A DNA stretch of 64,000 nt from Allolobophora icterica (taxonomy: Eukaryota > Annelida > Clitellata > Crassiclitellata > Lumbricidae): positions 16,353,386 to 16,417,385 of the forward strand of contig OY744609.1 of NCBI GenBank assembly GCA_963556255.1, given 5' to 3'. Shown in pieces: positions 54,701 through 64,000 of this stretch. Numbering within the stretch: position 1 is the stretch's first letter; each line of letters begins with the position of its first letter. The position numbers and the translations under genes are program-made. The notes under the pieces were generated by a model. That model was given only the letters and a program-made list of their open reading frames with translations, made no database searches and was not told the DNA's origin.

Positions 54701-57700
54701 TCAATTACCGTAAACTTTCGCTTGTGTGGGCGTTCAGTTGCCAGTACAGATGTCCTCATAAAATAATACACAACATTACACTAAGGCACTATACAAATCA
54801 CTATGATTAGATCTACTACATTAAATTACCAAAATCCAAAGGCTCATTACAAACACAAAGCACACCTGATTCGTTTGTTCTAATAATGGCACTATATAAA
54901 TGTTAAATTACATTTACATTTACAGATACATCCTACAACAGAAGTTAGTAAGTGGTAATGAAATGTGTTGACTTGCTTCTAATGTTTGAGAATCTTCGGC
55001 GTTAACTATCTTCACCGCAATCTTTTTCCGTTTCCAACGAGCCCCGTAGACCCGTGTGAATCGCCCTTCACCTGAAAAACGAAATACAAGGAAACATTCA
55101 CAATCTCGATTGTAATCAGCAACTGCAGCCACAGATTTATATAGTGCCTCTCTCCAAAAGATTCATCAGTGGCACTCCCAATTTGACAACACACAACCAC
55201 AGAACAATAAAATTTATACAAAAAAAGTAAAATATGCACAAATTCAACACGATTTATATTGGTACGTATGTATCATTATCACAATATACAATATACAAAA
55301 CAACTGTACTTGATATTGCGCTCCTTCCAAAGTTCAGAAGTGCACATGACCATAAGATAGCACTGAGCAGTTGTGAGTGAAGGACTTGCTTACGGTTCCT
55401 ACATGTATGGCAGTTTAGTTTCATTCAGGTCCATAATAGTTTAGATATGCTCAATAGAACACTATTGTTTTAGGTCTGTTTTGAAACTGATCAAAGGAAA
55501 GCCAATGGACACGGATAGCGTGTGGTAATGCCACTCCAGATAGATGGTCCAGCAACGAAGCAACTCCCTGGTCATTTAGTCCTAGTTGTTGGAATGTAGA
55601 GAGTGACACGGTAACGGTTACCGCGGGAATGGGGTAGATTTTAAAAAAATTGCGGTAAGAGCACGGTAATGGGGAAACACTGGACGGAATTCCCGCGGGG
55701 ATGGGTATGGAAGCTGCGGTAATACCGCGGTAATGGTTAAAGATTTCATAAATTTCATATATTTTCAGAGGAGTAATTACACTATAAATGATCTTCTTGA
55801 TTCATTGATTACACAAATAACAAGCTGAGGTGCAGAATTTTTAGTGTTTGTCAATATCATAAATTTTAATAAGATGTAATCAATTATAATGTTACAAGTT
55901 TATATTTCTTACTTTTAAGACGCGGGGACATTGCGGGGATGAAAATCCAATATGCGGGAATGATGAGGGGATGGGGATGAAGGTTGCGGGGATGGTGAGG
56001 GGGATGGGGACATGGTCCTGCGGTAACGGGAGGGGATGGGGTTAAAAATGCAAATGCGGGGTGGGGATGGGGACACTTTTCTGTCCCCATGTCACTCTCT
56101 ATTGGTTAAGGTTGCTGCAACAGAGCGCAACTGGCATCCACTCTGCATTGGAAAGATGGCACACACAATAAAAGAAACAGTCATGCCCAAATTCATATAT
56201 GCATTTTAGTTTCATTGCCCTTACTTATAGACTTAGCTGTAACGGTTTCAATTATATATTTATACATGTAGTTGCATATAGTATATATAATGTATACATG
56301 TCCAGATACATATACATGTATATCTGAATATGTATACATTAGTATCATATATATAAATGTCAAATCTTGGCAATTTAAGGACCTCTCACCTCTCTCTGCC
56401 AATACTCAGGTCCAGTATCAGTGGCCAGGTTGTTTTGTTTTCGGATCAGGGTCAACGTCTGTGTGTTCTTAATAAGATTAGAAAGCTTACCCAGAAGGTG
56501 CTCAGATCTTGTAGAGATTTCCAGTTCACTCGACGGAATGATGTGTGGTTGTGAACAGCTGTTCTCCAGTGGAATCGTCTGCTTTTCAGAAATTACTTCA
56601 ACTTCAATCGGAAATCCAGCTGCAGATCAGTCACAAAACTTAATAAAAAATATTACAAATTAATATTACAAATAAAAAGCTGAAAAACACTGAGCTGCTA
56701 ATGCCTTCTTATAATAATCATGATCTCTATTATGCATTATGAGAAATGGATGTGAATTTATTATTTTACACAAATATTTAGCTAAACCATGCATAAGCAG
56801 TAGTTTTGTGAAAATAAAAATAATAAGGACACAAAAGAAACTTAACTACTGGATATCTGTTTAATAATAATAATAATAATAACAACAATAATAATAAAAA
56901 TAATGCTGTTGCTCATCGCACTACCTTTGCCTTGCCAGAACTGGATGAAACGTAGCCATTCCAGATGTCCCTAACTGTCTCCGGTCAATTTATTGTCCAC
57001 TGAGAGATAACACTTACCTCGGATAAAAAACAATAATAAGACATGGCCTGCGTTTCCAGATTCATATTTGTATCTACAGTTAGTGGTCAGTCAAATCGGC
57101 CATCATACCTAAAGATCTCCTTCAGGTATGGTGGTCAGTGTGACTGGATTACTACATATACTTTGTGTTATAATAATAATAACAACATAATAATAATAAT
57201 AATAAATTAAATTAAATCAAAAAAGTATTTAAATTCAAAATCGATCATAAACTAAGTATAATGAACAAAGACGATGAACAAACAAATGGTGGTGAAGAAC
57301 GTGATAATGACCATGGCGTCGATATCTAATCTACATTTACGGTAATTCACCTCGGTGCTTTAAAGAAGGCGGAATGAAATCTTTAAGCATTGCGGTCTTT
57401 CCTGACGACCTGTAGTAGAACAAAAGGCCGTTAGGTCCACATAACGAATCAAATTCTGGTTCGTTCATTTCAATTGGATGATTAACATCAAGGCTCAAGT
57501 CGTAACACTCTACAAATGTAATCAAATAATGAATAAAACCTTTCATCATCCATTTCAGCAACTCAATTGATTTGTAACTCATGTAAGCTCCAACCGAGAA
57601 GCCTAATGGGCTGTGATGATCGAAGCCTCAAGGTCCCAAAGACAGGAAAAGGCTACGTGGTAGCCTAAAACCATGCCACCCAGAATAATCTAAAAGGATT

Positions 57701-60700
57701 TGCAGCAACCTGGTTTTGATCTACACGCTACATGGAGAAAGGCTCAAGACAACCCGTGGTAAGTTTTCAAAGGCGCTATACAAATTTCATATGCAAACCA
57801 GTACATACACGCCATATATATTCACACACCGAGGATAGCATCGTGTCAGTTTGTGGACACTGGATATGGTTACACTCATTAGAGTTCGCTACTAGAGAAA
57901 GGAAGACAATAAATTTGTGCCTTGATACAGGGAAAGCATTGTAAAAATGGTCTTCTATATCTTGTACCTTGCACCAGCCAAATTCATGATATTATAGGCT
58001 GGCAATATGTTGTGGAAATGGAGATAGAAAAATTATCATGATCACAAACAGAATAAGCGGACTGTAGGAAATAACTACTTAACGTGCAAGACATCCCTTC
58101 ACATACTACAAGGCTAGAAAGGTGCAAACCAGTGATTCTGTCTAAGTTTATAGCACTATCAGAACACTTACTTGCACTTACTTGTTCAAACAACAGGATG
58201 GTTCGTTGCTGGTACTGACTTCTGTTTCTTACACTAAAATTCAAGATGAAACTTACCAGAGCACTGACCTTAACCTTGAAAACAAATATAGAGTGACCTT
58301 GACTTTTCTTACCGGTTATTCGGAATTTGTGTTCAGATGACCGGATGACATATTTCAGCAGATGAGTTGTGCCTGATCCAGACGAGGATGGCGGGGGGTT
58401 CTCCTGCGGGTCATTCTGCTTGGGTGAACAGCCATAGACGTCAACATAGTAGACTTGCCAATCTTCCGGACTCTGACGAAGCAGAGAGAAACCCGGTTGT
58501 TCGGTTGTGTTCAACATCAGCTTCTGAGCGACTGATTCACTGAATGGCAAAGAAAACAAGACTTCAAACTGTAATCGTAGCTGAACATTTATATAGCACC
58601 TCTCAAAAGACCAAAACAAATCAGAAATATTTCTAAATGTTTCACAGTTAGATCCAACGACGGTTGACCCAGTCAAGCTCTCCTCCAAATAACCACAGAA
58701 AGCCAATACTGTAAAGAACAACAAACAGTTGCGCAAGGGCGGATTCTAGGAGGTCACACCAGCCATCCACCCTCCTACACAAATCAACATCAAGCTGTAC
58801 GAGGGCATCTGCTTGGTAGTGTAGTGGGTTCATAAATTCAATTATTTCTATTTCACATGTATTGCAATGACTCTGGACAAGATGTTTGTACACGGTTCTC
58901 TCGAACCACAGATTTATACCCACTGACCTCGAGCGTGTAATAAGTGCAAAAAATAAAGAACACACTTCAAGTTAGACAAAATCTGCTGACCTCATCGGAC
59001 CATGGTATCCAGACTTCTTGAGTTTCACGACACTAGGTGGCGCCAAAAGCTCGTTAGTTGTAAGCTCATGACACGGGTATATGACCATTGACTGATACAG
59101 TGACACGAGTGCTGCCGCCACGTGATGCGCCTCATCAGAGCTTGCAAAGTGAAGATCGATCCTCTGTTGAAAATACAACTGCACTTAAAATCACACATAG
59201 CTAATTATCTTGAATTGTTTGAAAGGAATTTCAGTAAATGCTCTAAAACCAGTAGGATGTCAAGATCGGCAACATTATCATTTGAACTGAAACTGGGAGC
59301 AAATAGGTAAAGGTTTGGATTGTTCCTTTGTAATAAAACAGCAGTCTGCAAGGATATCATAATCTCTTAACAAGGTTCAGTCAAACAGTAATTGTAATTA
59401 GTAACTTCTCTTGCTCCGGTGTCTAATGCACAAGGCATCAACTGATGGCATACCAATACTGAAGAACCACCACTATCAGATCAATATCCAGAAGATCAAT
59501 CCATAAGACTCCCTCCCAAGGGTGATAGCAGTTCAGATTAAATATAACAACTAGTTTATCACTCAGACTTAATAATTACACTGGAGTCTGCTTACAATGC
59601 ATCATTAGAAGCCACATACATTATGTTGATATAGTTACTCAAGGTTGCGTTCTAACAAAGTTGAATTCTGTACTGAGTTTTGGAGCCATGTGAAGTCGGA
59701 ATTCACATTATAATAAGAAGCAATGAACAAAACTTCCAGCGCATTGTTAACACTTGTTACCTGCCATTCGTACTGTGGCTTTGTGATGTGCAGACGTAGC
59801 GTCCAGACTTCGTTCAGCTCACCATTTTCATTTCTTACTTGCGCCATAGACAGGTCAATCCCATCATACCTCTGCAGCTTCGTTATGTCAAACAATTCCT
59901 CCTGCAAGTATACAGTTCCACAGCTTCTGTCTAGTTAACAGTGTAAACAGCTCATCCCACTGTGTATGGTCACATGCTCCGCTTAAAACAAGCAAGTAGG
60001 TAATTAAGTAATCTTCGTTAGCGACTTAGCGTAAGACAAACACCCATACTTTACAGGTAAAAATGCATAGAAGTAAGTAAGTGAATGGTAACCATTCACA
60101 AATCAACAATGCCACAAAAGCAGTAACCCTAGTTATCAGAGTTTCTAAAGGCCAAAAAGAGCTACGGCAGTTAGAGGCATGAATTACGCAACTACAGCTA
60201 ACTAATCATGTCTTCAAAGATTTCTGATAAGTGTTTACAAAAGGCACTAAATAAATATCTGATACATACATGCATACACTCATACATACATTCATACATA
60301 CATTCATATAATCCATTTAAAAATCTGCATTAACATTTTAACGACGAGTTGCATTGGTTTCCCAGCCGCTTTCAGTACGCTCTCATCGTTAAAGTGTCAA
60401 AGTTCACAAAGTACTTACATACTAACCAGTGGACCTATTTATGTTCCATGCTCACCCCTCATCCAAATAGACATTGCACTCAATCAGTTACTCAGTCAGT
60501 TACTCAATCAGTTACTCAATCAAAGACACATACAAAAGAGCATTGGAATATAATTACACATACTGATACATAATGGTTTGAAATAATTTAAGTCAACTTG
60601 CCTTGGTCCCGTCAGAATGTCGGACATAGATTCTGTTTTGCGGATGGTCAATGACAACCATTTTATCTTCGTCAGCCATCTGCCCATTGATGACGAAATA

Positions 60701-61489
60701 GCTTGGTACGTTGTCAGTAATCGCCTTGATGTAGCTAAGCATGACGTTCAGAGCTCCCTCGTTCGAGTTCTCCGATCCCTGGCTGACGAAGTCTCTGTAG
60801 TGCTTCCCAAGGTTCTCTCGGCAGTTCCGGTTGATTCGGAATGTGTTGATCATACGGTAAATGGACCTGAATTTCTTAATTGGTTCAATGTCCGTCAGGA
60901 TCCTCTCGTTCATAAACTGTTTCGCACGGTATCTTCGCTTCAGCTCTTTCAGCTCGATCTTTGGCTCAGAGTTCAAGGCAAAGGCCACCATGTCGAAAAT
61001 CACAATACCCAGAAGCGACTCAAGAGTTCTCTGCTTCAAGGATATTCTTTCGATGGTGTCACCATATACAAAGTCGTCGTGGCACTGGTGGTAGAGATAT
61101 CGCAGAGCGGCAGGATCAGCGTCGTGTAGTTTCATCAGATCCCGAGGCTTCCAGATCATTCTCAGCAAGAACGTCGACTGACTGTTCAAAGGTTTTCCGA
61201 GTGGAACCAGATGTTTTCCCGCTCCATCAAAAAGATGGAAGAGGTTAGCGGAAAATGGTTTGACATTGCAGCACACGTTGAGAGCAAAATTTCGCAGAAA
61301 TTCACAGCTGAACGTATCGGCGATGGAATCGTTTTTCAATTTAACCCACACAACACGATACCGAAATTGTATGTCATGATTGTAGCAAAGGATTACTATT
61401 CCCTTAAGATCAGTCGGCACAGATGGTGAAGTGTGAATCTCATAATCAACAGAATCGAAGTTCGTCTCAACATCAGAAACATCACTCAT
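45430..61489 (-). CDS. JAK: Janus kinase (FERM-SH2-JH2-JH1), complete coding model
   Basis: Sixteen exons with consistent phases give 1129 aa, close to vertebrate JAK length. In order: FERM (1 to about 385); SH2 (about 385-480) with its key Arg at about 422 in SLLRQS; a pseudokinase with [10 protein letters not shown], Lys593, HGNLQCRN in place of HRD, and ADPG (709-712) in place of DFG; and an active tyrosine kinase with LGQGHFGQV, Lys882, HRDLACRN (983-990), SDFG (1003-1006), tandem activation-loop Tyr1016-Tyr1017 and APEG. JAKs bind cytokine receptor tails through FERM-SH2, are held in check by JH2 and phosphorylate STATs. Oddities: introns 1 and 7 appear to use GC donors, and the JH2 C-lobe lacks the alpha-F region between WAPPE and CPDELF. 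The start at 61489 is the first Met after splice-acceptor-like sequence, and 5' non-coding exons are likely. Which vertebrate paralogue is closest cannot be told. Confidence 0.95.
46149..46318 (-). CDS. JAK: JAK exon 15 (catalytic and activation loops)
   Basis: Acceptor gtgattcag, donor gttagt, leaves in phase 2. [39 protein letters not shown] and LPMYW: catalytic loop, DFG and tandem tyrosines are intact. Confidence 0.97.
46401..47300 (+). mobile_element. Helitron-like non-autonomous element, copy 2
   Basis: Starts TCTATATTAATAAAGTGAG after an A and ends with the hairpin cccgggcaacgccggg, spacer taaaccag and CTAG before a T. It carries the same tgtcggcctcggc and cacccagtggaggggttcgc segments and gactgcgaagcagtc palindromes as 6742-8019, with a shorter array. 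It lies in the JAK intron between exons 14 and 15. Confidence 0.85.
48012..48136 (-). CDS. JAK: JAK exon 14 (JH1 hinge)
   Basis: Acceptor tttatattttag, donor gtaata. [19 protein letters not shown] spans the gatekeeper and hinge. Confidence 0.93.
48230..48381 (+). mobile_element. LINE reverse-transcriptase C-terminal fragment
   Basis: The plus strand reads [20 protein letters not shown], then [12 protein letters not shown] and a stop, matching the FFxxRVVDxWNxL end of non-LTR RT proteins. It lies in a JAK intron. Confidence 0.7.
49177..49375 (-). CDS. JAK: JAK exon 13 (JH1 N-lobe)
   Basis: Acceptor tcatgtcaacag, donor gtttgt, leaves in phase 1. Encodes [20 protein letters not shown] with the catalytic Lys and [20 protein letters not shown] with the alpha-C Glu. 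Confidence 0.95.
50465..50640 (-). CDS. JAK: JAK exon 12 (JH2-JH1 linker, start of JH1)
   Basis: Acceptor ttgattttaag, donor gtattc. Encodes the linker [18 protein letters not shown] and ends SSTLGQ; with the next exon it makes the JH1 glycine loop LGQGHFGQV. Confidence 0.9.
51134..51272 (-). CDS. JAK: JAK exon 11 (JH2 C-lobe helices)
   Basis: Acceptor atggtctgtag, donor A|gtgagc, leaves in phase 1. Encodes [20 protein letters not shown] and [14 protein letters not shown], the last helices of a kinase C-lobe. Needed for frame: exon 12 enters in phase 1. Confidence 0.9.
51530..51768 (+). mobile_element. tRNA-derived SINE with LINE-like 3' tail
   Basis: Pol III box A TGGCTCAGTGGT (51539-51550) and box B GGTTCGAATCC (51582-51592) are spaced as in tRNA genes. 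A unique body (gggcaagtccttcactcgca) follows, then a 3' part gtcgggagcggctctgagta, ggtgctatagaaatatc and an (aaat)n tail. It lies in a JAK intron. It is not a functional tRNA: there is no cloverleaf 3' half beyond the B box. Confidence 0.92.
52408..52795. mobile_element. hAT-like element with near-perfect 8-bp TSD and BED-like relic
   Basis: Begins TAGGGCTGCAGATTTTAATG and ends (from the right) TAGGACTGGTAGTGATTAA. Flanks GATTAGAT (52400-52407) and GATTAGTT (52796-52803) differ at one base. The interior reads [15 protein letters not shown], like the BED-finger start of hAT/ZBED transposases, then breaks off. It lies in the intron after JAK exon 10. Confidence 0.78.
52861..52969 (-). CDS. JAK: JAK exon 10 (JH2, pseudo-APE)
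   Basis: Acceptor cttgttgtag, donor gtacgt. Encodes [13 protein letters not shown] and [14 protein letters not shown]. Confidence 0.88.
53172..53299 (-). CDS. JAK: JAK exon 9 (JH2 pseudo-catalytic loop)
   Basis: Acceptor aactttttcag, donor gtaaga, leaves in phase 2. HGNLQCRN replaces HRDxxxRN and ADPG replaces DFG, the JAK pseudokinase hallmarks. Confidence 0.95.
53580..53804 (-). CDS. JAK: JAK exon 8 (JH2 N- to C-lobe)
   Basis: Acceptor aaacgttttcag, donor gtacaa, 75 codons. Encodes [32 protein letters not shown] and [11 protein letters not shown]. Confidence 0.94.
53903..54240. repeat. Degenerate 17-18-bp array (ttggttgtctagtgtttt)
   Basis: About 18 imperfect copies of a unit like ttggttgactagtgttt in the JAK intron between exons 7 and 8. 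Confidence 0.88.
54977..55071 (-). CDS. JAK: JAK exon 7 (JH2 glycine loop and Lys)
   Basis: Acceptor tcgtttttcag. Encodes [20 protein letters not shown] and [12 protein letters not shown]. The phase-0 junction needed for exon 8 falls at GAA|GCAAGT, a second consensus GC donor. Confidence 0.88.
55270..55420 (-). mobile_element. SINE-related fragment
   Basis: The segments tccaaagttcagaagtgcac and gagcagttgtgagtgaagga recur at about 51437-51530 and 36935-36960. Fragment of the tRNA-related SINE family, 5' part missing. Confidence 0.6.
55597..56101. mobile_element. 505-bp element with TAGAGAGTGACA termini
   Basis: Left end tagagagtgaca and right end tgtcactctcta are perfect 12-bp inverted repeats. 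The interior is locally G-rich (gcggggatgggg) around an AT-rich centre. The flanking 8-mers do not match well, so the superfamily is uncertain. Confidence 0.72.
56491..56619 (-). CDS. JAK: JAK exon 6 (SH2-JH2 linker)
   Basis: Acceptor actgatctgcag, donor gtaagc, phase 1-1. 43 residues, [14 protein letters not shown] to TRSEHLL, leading straight into the JH2 glycine loop. Confidence 0.85.
56865..56905. repeat. (AAT)n microsatellite
   Basis: ataataataa with aac interruptions. A similar run is at 57172-57205. Confidence 0.9.
57351..57509 (-). CDS. JAK: JAK exon 5 (SH2 end, linker)
   Basis: Acceptor acatttgtag, donor gtgaat, phase 1-1. Encodes [20 protein letters not shown] and [10 protein letters not shown]. 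Confidence 0.85.
58313..58539 (-). CDS. JAK: JAK exon 4 (SH2)
   Basis: Acceptor tttgccattcag, donor gtaaga. Encodes [30 protein letters not shown] with the phosphotyrosine-pocket Arg, then a Pro/Ser-rich insert (PPPSSSGSG) and HKFRIT. Confidence 0.94.
58991..59163 (-). CDS. JAK: JAK exon 3 (FERM end, SH2 start)
   Basis: Acceptor ttttcaacag, donor gtcagc, leaves in phase 2. Ends [13 protein letters not shown], where HGP opens the JAK SH2 domain. Confidence 0.92.
59761..59901 (-). CDS. JAK: JAK exon 2 (FERM F3)
   Basis: Acceptor tatacttgcag, donor gtaaca, 47 codons, [20 protein letters not shown] to KPQYEWQ. Confidence 0.93.
59995..60065. mobile_element. Solo LINE 3' tail
   Basis: taagacaaacacccatacttt and neighbouring taagtaatctt match the 3' end of the LINE at 29700-30535. 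Confidence 0.55.
60330..60400. mobile_element. Palindromic mini-MITE, copy 3 (inverted)
   Basis: Reverse complement of the element at 44331-44400, with acgacgagttgcattggttt and cccag in the centre and cgttaaagtgtcaa at the right. It lies in JAK intron 1. Confidence 0.75.
60602..61489 (-). CDS. JAK: JAK exon 1 (FERM F1-F2)
   Basis: 296 codons from [11 protein letters not shown] to RHSDGTK. Contains the F2 lobe typical of JAKs ([18 protein letters not shown]). Donor AAG|GCAAGT is a consensus GC donor. The frame stays open for 24 codons upstream of the Met. Confidence 0.93.
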
Positions 61490-61979
61490 GTTGAATGTCT
61501 CAACGCTTTCTGCATCAAGTTTAAATTCTAAAATTACCTTGTGAAAAAAGTAACTACAGTTTCAAACCAAAGACTCACCAGTCCATTGTCTAAAACCAAC
61601 AAGAAAATTTTTTTTAAAGTGTTTAGTCTCTTGATGGCATCTGATAAAGTATAAAGTAACGAAAAAGGTATTCGTGAGTTTTGGTTTTAGCACATAGCCA
61701 TACGGATCCAAAATAAAAGAGTAGACAGCATTTTTTATACGTGAAAGCAACAACACCAATTCCTGTTTTCTAGCACAGACTAAAACAGACCTGGCTCTGT
61801 CCAACAACTCAGCCAAATGCAGTTATTAGTTAGGCTGCATCTGATGGAAATGAAAAGACTGTCACTTCCCCCATAACAATGATCAAAATTTAATGAGATC
61901 ATCAGGACATTTTGGAAAGCCCTTCTAAATATATCATTTACAGGATAAATGGAAATGCACAGCAAGCGGGCTCTAGAGC

Positions 61980-62021
<42 letters not shown>

Positions 62022-62784
62022 TAATAATTGATCTGGATATATATAGACATGTGTGGATACATACCAAGTATATATATTTAAATATTTCAGAGCCAAATAA
62101 TATCAAATGCCAGCAGCAAATAAATTGTTCAGTGTGACCACTGACTTATTAAATTGTCATGCGAAAAGGAAACACGACAGGCAAATGAGGGTGTCTCGAG
62201 GGAGTTGGCTTTCACAAAGTACTCACAAAAATTAAGGGAAAGCGCATGTAATTATACAGATGGCCAATTGTGATGTTGCTTTCAGGTTTTCATTCAGTAG
62301 TCGTCTTGCTTAAACAAGAGCTAAAGAAATTCTGCATGTGTTTGCAATGCACAACGTTCATCTCTACCACATTATCACATGCTGTACAACACTGGTATGC
62401 ATTTCACTTAAGGTAATCTCCTGATGGATGGGTTGACATCGTTATTGTCTGATATTCCTGATATTCCTTGTACGCCTACATTTTGGCATTAATCATCATT
62501 CTCAAAGTTTACCGTATTGCATATAACATTATTTTGGTATTCCATTACATCAGTGTGAGAACTGTAGAAAAAGACTGGGAGTTTAGACTTTGATGAGTTT
62601 GATCCATGTGGAGTTGAATATGTTATCCGTACTTTGCAAACTGAGAGAAATCAAAATGCAATAGAAAGCTTAAACTCTTTACAGTGATGACATCACCAAG
62701 TTTATTAGTATACAATTCACATGGTCACAAATCTCACAATAAACCAGAGCATTACTTTATTAGCAAAGTGAATTGTGAAAGAAA
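61490..62784. other. JAK upstream region
   Basis: Presumed 5' non-coding exon, intron or promoter of JAK. An acceptor-like sequence (cacaaggtaattttag) lies about 40 bp before the ATG. An (AT)n run is at 61983-62020. No promoter element could be assigned. Confidence 0.45.
61983..62020. repeat. (AT)n microsatellite
   Basis: tatata run of about 38 bp upstream of JAK. Confidence 0.95.
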
Positions 62785-64000
62785 ATGCTAAAATATATGC
62801 ACAATATAATCACACTAGCACAACTGATGATGGGGATGAGTGAGATGAGGTGGACTGGGTGCGGAATTACTACATCTGAAGGAATGAGGATATATCACTC
62901 TGGAGGTGACAGACATGAGAGAGGAGTGGGCATAGCGATAGATGTGAGGATGGCGACGGCTGTCATTGGATGGGAGCCGATAAGTGACAGAATCATTACC
63001 ATCAGACTACAGACGAGACATGCAAAAACAACCGTGATACAGATATACGCACCAACTAATATGGCCACGGATGACGAAAAAGATGACTTCTACGAACAGC
63101 TACAGGATGTCATAGATGCAACACCAGAGCACGACCTAAAAATAATCATGGGCGACTTTAATGCACAGGTAGGGAAGGATAGAGTCGGATGGGACGATGT
63201 GATGGGAGCGGAGGCTGCTGGAGAGAGAAACGATAATGGTGAGAGAATGCTTAGTTATTGTAGCAACAATAAGCTGAAGATAGGAGGCAGCATGTTTAAA
63301 CACAAGAACATACATAAAGAGACATGGAGGTCCCCAGATGGAAGGACTGCACATCAGATTGACCACATCTGCATCTCCAAAAGATGGGCGACGGCACTGC
63401 AGGATGTCAGGGCATACAGAGGGGCTGATGCTGCTTCAGACCACCACTTGGTCATCGCAGTGCTAAAACTTAAACTGAAGAAATTGACCGCAAGAATGGA
63501 ACACAAGGCAATGGATGTAAACAAATTGAATAAAAAAGAGACTCAGGAAAAGTTCCAGCTGGAATTAAAAAATCGCTTTGAAATACTGGGAGAACAAGAG
63601 CATGAGACGGTGGAGGAGAGATGGGAGGAGATAAAGAATACGATCACAAGCACGGCACGGGCTGTTATTGGGACGAGAAGAGGAACAAGGAAAGAACAGT
63701 GGATTGGGGAGGATACATGGAGAGCAATCGATGAGCGTAGAAAGCTCAAAGGCAGGAGAGAACAGGCATACAACAGAGGTGAGGATACGGAAAACATTCG
63801 CGAGGAATATCGAAGGAAGGATAAAGAGGTTAAGAAACGTTGTAGAAAGGACAAGAAGACATGGGTGGAGGCTCGATTGGAGGAGGCGGAGATTGCGGCA
63901 AAGAGAGGAGATTCCAAAACACTATACAAGATAACAAAAGAAATTACAGGCAAGGTGGCACAGAGGATACCCATCAGAGACGGGGCCGGGAATACGCTCA
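62785..64000 (+). CDS. RTE/CFDP2-like non-LTR retrotransposon ORF, runs off the window
   Basis: One frame stays open from 62779 to the right edge (405 codons from the Met at 62785). It encodes an AP-endonuclease domain: GMSEMRWTG (catalytic Glu), QIYAPTN, IIMGDFNAQVG, TAHQIDHICIS and ASDHHLV (catalytic His). A basic coiled linker typical of RTE-clade and craniofacial-development-protein-2-like proteins follows, before the reverse transcriptase that must lie beyond the window. In such elements this protein nicks the target and primes reverse transcription. The domain's first strand (the RVLNVRSL-like segment) is absent, so the copy is probably 5'-truncated even though the frame is clean. It looks young. 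Met 62785 is only the first in frame. Confidence 0.9.
   Translation, partial: MLKYMHNIITLAQLMMGMSEMRWTGCGITTSEGMRIYHSGGDRHERGVGIAIDVRMATAVIGWEPISDRIITIRLQTRHAKTTVIQIYAPTNMATDDEKDDFYEQLQDVIDATPEHDLKIIMGDFNAQVGKDRVGWDDVMGAEAAGERNDNGERMLSYCSNNKLKIGGSMFKHKNIHKETWRSPDGRTAHQIDHICISKRWATALQDVRAYRGADAASDHHLVIAVLKLKLKKLTARMEHKAMDVNKLNKKETQEKFQLELKNRFEILGEQEHETVEERWEEIKNTITSTARAVIGTRRGTRKEQWIGEDTWRAIDERRKLKGRREQAYNRGEDTENIREEYRRKDKEVKKRCRKDKKTWVEARLEEAEIAAKRGDSKTLYKITKEITGKVAQRIPIRDGAGNTL

Noticed and set aside
60617..61129. 170-codon plus-strand ORF opposite JAK exon 1
   Set aside because: It is the antisense shadow of a conserved FERM exon, with no domain of its own.
63136..63974. Minus-strand Ser/Phe-rich ORFs near the right edge
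   Set aside because: Antisense of the RTE-like endonuclease frame.

Overview
The window is eukaryotic, from the nuclear genome of an animal that is probably a marine invertebrate. It is AT-rich and intron-rich, with long introns full of microsatellites, SINE/LINE fragments, Helitron-like elements and hAT-type elements. An echinoderm or hemichordate would fit, and a mollusc is not excluded; the sequence alone does not settle the phylum. No operons, phage or bacterial features were seen.

Four protein-coding genes could be assembled exon by exon from splice sites, frame and family motifs. (1) 4368-10300, plus strand: the 3' part of a secreted lectin-like gene. It has a discoidin (F5/8 type C) half-domain, a short cysteine-bearing exon and a fucolectin-type domain; the 5' end was not found. 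(2) 13868-23870, minus strand: a tetraspanin-like membrane protein with seven phase-0 exons covering TM1 to the start of TM4, last exon unresolved. (3) 28984-37747, minus strand: PSMC4/Rpt3, the proteasome 26S ATPase subunit 6B, complete in nine exons (419 aa). (4) 45430-61489, minus strand: a Janus kinase with FERM, SH2, pseudokinase and kinase domains in 16 coding exons (1129 aa). From 62785 to the right edge an RTE-like non-LTR retrotransposon ORF runs off the window.

The rest is repeats. Positions 1-727 carry two short-period satellites, and 12260-15350 is a belt of microsatellites followed by a 40-bp array. 19200-20230 is a satellite of about 69 bp with a repeated TTACGTCA octamer, and 26641-27085 is a perfect 60-bp minisatellite. 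Eight insertions have terminal inverted repeats and intact or near-intact 8-bp target duplications of hAT type. Three Helitron-like elements end in a hairpin followed by CTAG. A SINE at 51530-51768 shares its 3' tail with LINE fragments at 18500-19020 and 38376-38750.

The four genes are not functionally linked: proteasome, cytokine-type signalling, membrane organiser and lectin. Points that deserve a second look are three apparent GC-AG introns among about 33, a missing stretch in the JAK pseudokinase C-lobe, a SAP-like mini-ORF inside a hAT-like element, the Helitron hairpin array and the CRE-like satellite. I did not find a convincing new molecular system. The best candidates are listed with tests.
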